Assembly (NCBI RefSeq): GCF_036370855.1
Contig: NC_088110.1
Coordinates: 20,207,501-20,271,500 of the forward strand
Source of the DNA: Dromaius novaehollandiae
Lineage: Eukaryota; Chordata; Aves; Casuariiformes; Dromaiidae
Direction of reading: 5' to 3'
DNA: 64,000 nt
Under the pieces are notes generated by a model. The model saw nothing but the letters and a program-made list of their open reading frames with translations, did not search any database and had not been told where the DNA came from. The position numbers were made by a program, and so were the translations under genes. Position 1 is the stretch's first letter; every line of letters begins with the position of its first letter. This document shows positions 62,801 to 64,000 of the stretch, in pieces.

Positions 62801-64000
62801 CTAGATAGTATCTGTTTTGACATTCATGACTGAGATACTTGGCTTGTAATTGGAAATGAGTACAACAGAGCAGAACAGGATGATTTCCTTTTCCAAGGAT
62901 GGTTGTTAGGGTGACGTGTCACTCTAATGCCTAACTTTACAACAAAATGGAAGCCCTCATATTAATGTTGCAGAATAGGGGAAATGAAGACCCAGGAATG
63001 ACTGCAAACTCCGTAGAGAAAGGGATATGCACTGGGGGCACAAAAGAAAGATAACATTGACCATTTGCCCTAGTTCAGACTCGGTGCATTGGGCTCTGCA
63101 GCAGCAAAATCCAGAAATTTGCACAGCTCTCACAATACATCAGCGAACACGCGGCTGCTGCGGGTCAGGCAGGATGCTCTGATGCTAAGACAAAACCCTG
63201 AGCATCACCATGATACGGGTCTGACCTGCATCCTCGGCTTGTGCAAGAAGTCGTTTGGTTTTGTTCTATAACATCTTGGAGAAGTTCCAAATTATGGAAG
63301 TATATTAGCTCCTGCTTCAGCTATTATTTGGCCTCCTCCATGTACTTAACTGAGGGTAGAGTGCAGACACTGTCACAAAATCTGTCTTTGTGGTTTCTGC
63401 TTTCATCTAAAGGGGAAAAGCGGCTGCTGTCCGAACAAGATGGGCCACCACTGACGTATTTCACTCCAACCAGAGCTCTGGATCTTTCTGTAATTCAAAT
63501 AAACGAACAGGAAAACTGACGCTGAATTTTAGAGTATCACTTTGATCAAAACCAAGATGAAGAAAGGACTGCACTTGCATGTTAGAACAGTACTATTATT
63601 CTTCATTAATACATAGAATACAAGAAAGCTGACAAAGCTATTGACAGCACAAAACAGAAAGTGTTATGAGGCCAGAGAAGGGCATATAGTTTCTTGAGCT
63701 GTTTGATTTAACCGTTACTGTCAGGTAAGGGCCCTAATTAATGCATGTATCTCACTCTAATTGCATGGATCCAGCCTCTTTGTCTTTTCAATAATCTATA
63801 GAGCTGTACCTGGCATTAATCTTATTAATGGAACTATTACACTGCCTACAAATTAATTGCCAGCATGAGATTATCTACTGGATATGCCTGTGTATACAGG
63901 GTTTTCTTTCCTCTGAGCTGTAAGAATGGGAATCCCTGAAAGTTCTTCAGATTTTAAGATTTACACTTCCAAAGTTGGCCCCTAATGTTGAGGTTTTGAA
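53801..64000. other. Intergenic, no gene recognised
   Basis: AT-rich unique DNA to the end of the window, with a perfect 40-bp tandem duplication at 60048-60127. Short ORFs on both strands lack recognisable domains. No cadherin coding exon was seen, although CDH13 is the neighbour expected from human synteny. Confidence 0.5.
60048..60127. repeat. Perfect tandem duplication, period 40
   Basis: The 40-base unit beginning GCTCCCCTTGCCCTCTGTGT and ending GTTTTATTTTT occurs twice in a row, at 60048-60087 and 60088-60127, with no mismatch. The perfect identity points to a recent duplication, or to an assembly artefact of one unit length. Confidence 0.95.

Noticed and set aside
32331-64000. CDH13 exons expected from human synteny
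   Set aside because: No frame resembles cadherin repeats or the CDH13 signal peptide; the gene probably begins beyond the window.
1-64000. Retrovirus-like or other capsid/envelope-bearing fossils
   Set aside because: No paired long terminal repeats and no recognisable gag, pol or env reading were seen by eye; short or very old pieces could be missed.
1-64000. tRNA, rRNA genes and CRISPR arrays
   Set aside because: No cloverleaf with A and B boxes, no rRNA core segments and no regularly spaced direct repeats were recognised; the only regular array is the intron 1 minisatellite.

Overview
The window looks like a bird (sauropsid) nuclear chromosome segment. Its genes contain introns, interspersed repeats are sparse, the only recognisable transposons are decayed CR1/L3-type LINE ends, and GC-rich patches alternate with AT-rich gene-poor DNA. 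The species cannot be fixed from the sequence. From memory, chicken arylamine N-acetyltransferase genes and MPHOSPH6 both lie on chromosome 11, which would fit; I could not check this.

Left third (about 3-18 kb): a plus-strand tandem cluster of three arylamine N-acetyltransferase (NAT) genes, each with an intron-less coding exon. Copy A (5100-5972) and copy C (17234-18106) are intact 290-residue enzymes with the Cys68/His107/Asp122 triad. Copy B (11721-12608), between them, is a pseudogene with two frameshifts and one nonsense codon. Each coding exon is preceded by a splice acceptor just upstream of the ATG, so these genes probably have untranslated 5' exons. Two candidates for copy A are visible, at about 3420-3624 and ending at 4667.

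Middle (24.5-32.1 kb): a complete five-exon MPHOSPH6 gene on the minus strand, tail-to-tail with NAT copy C. All splice junctions could be placed, and they give a 164-residue protein. A CpG island covers its promoter, and a 51-59 bp minisatellite lies in intron 1.

Right half (32.3-64 kb): I found no convincing protein-coding gene. It holds scattered CpG-rich patches, old LINE-type fragments, two perfect short tandem duplications and AT-rich unique DNA. By human synteny (MPHOSPH6 then CDH13) this would be the gap before CDH13, but no cadherin exon is visible.

The two gene systems are functionally unrelated: cytosolic xenobiotic acetylation (NAT) and nuclear RNA exosome cofactor (MPHOSPH6). 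I see no operon-like system, CRISPR array or clear retrovirus-derived element. The most interesting points are the decaying middle NAT copy, the unannounced 5' exons, the weak splice donor of MPHOSPH6 exon 3, and the CpG patch with a strong splice donor at 19.7-19.96 kb.
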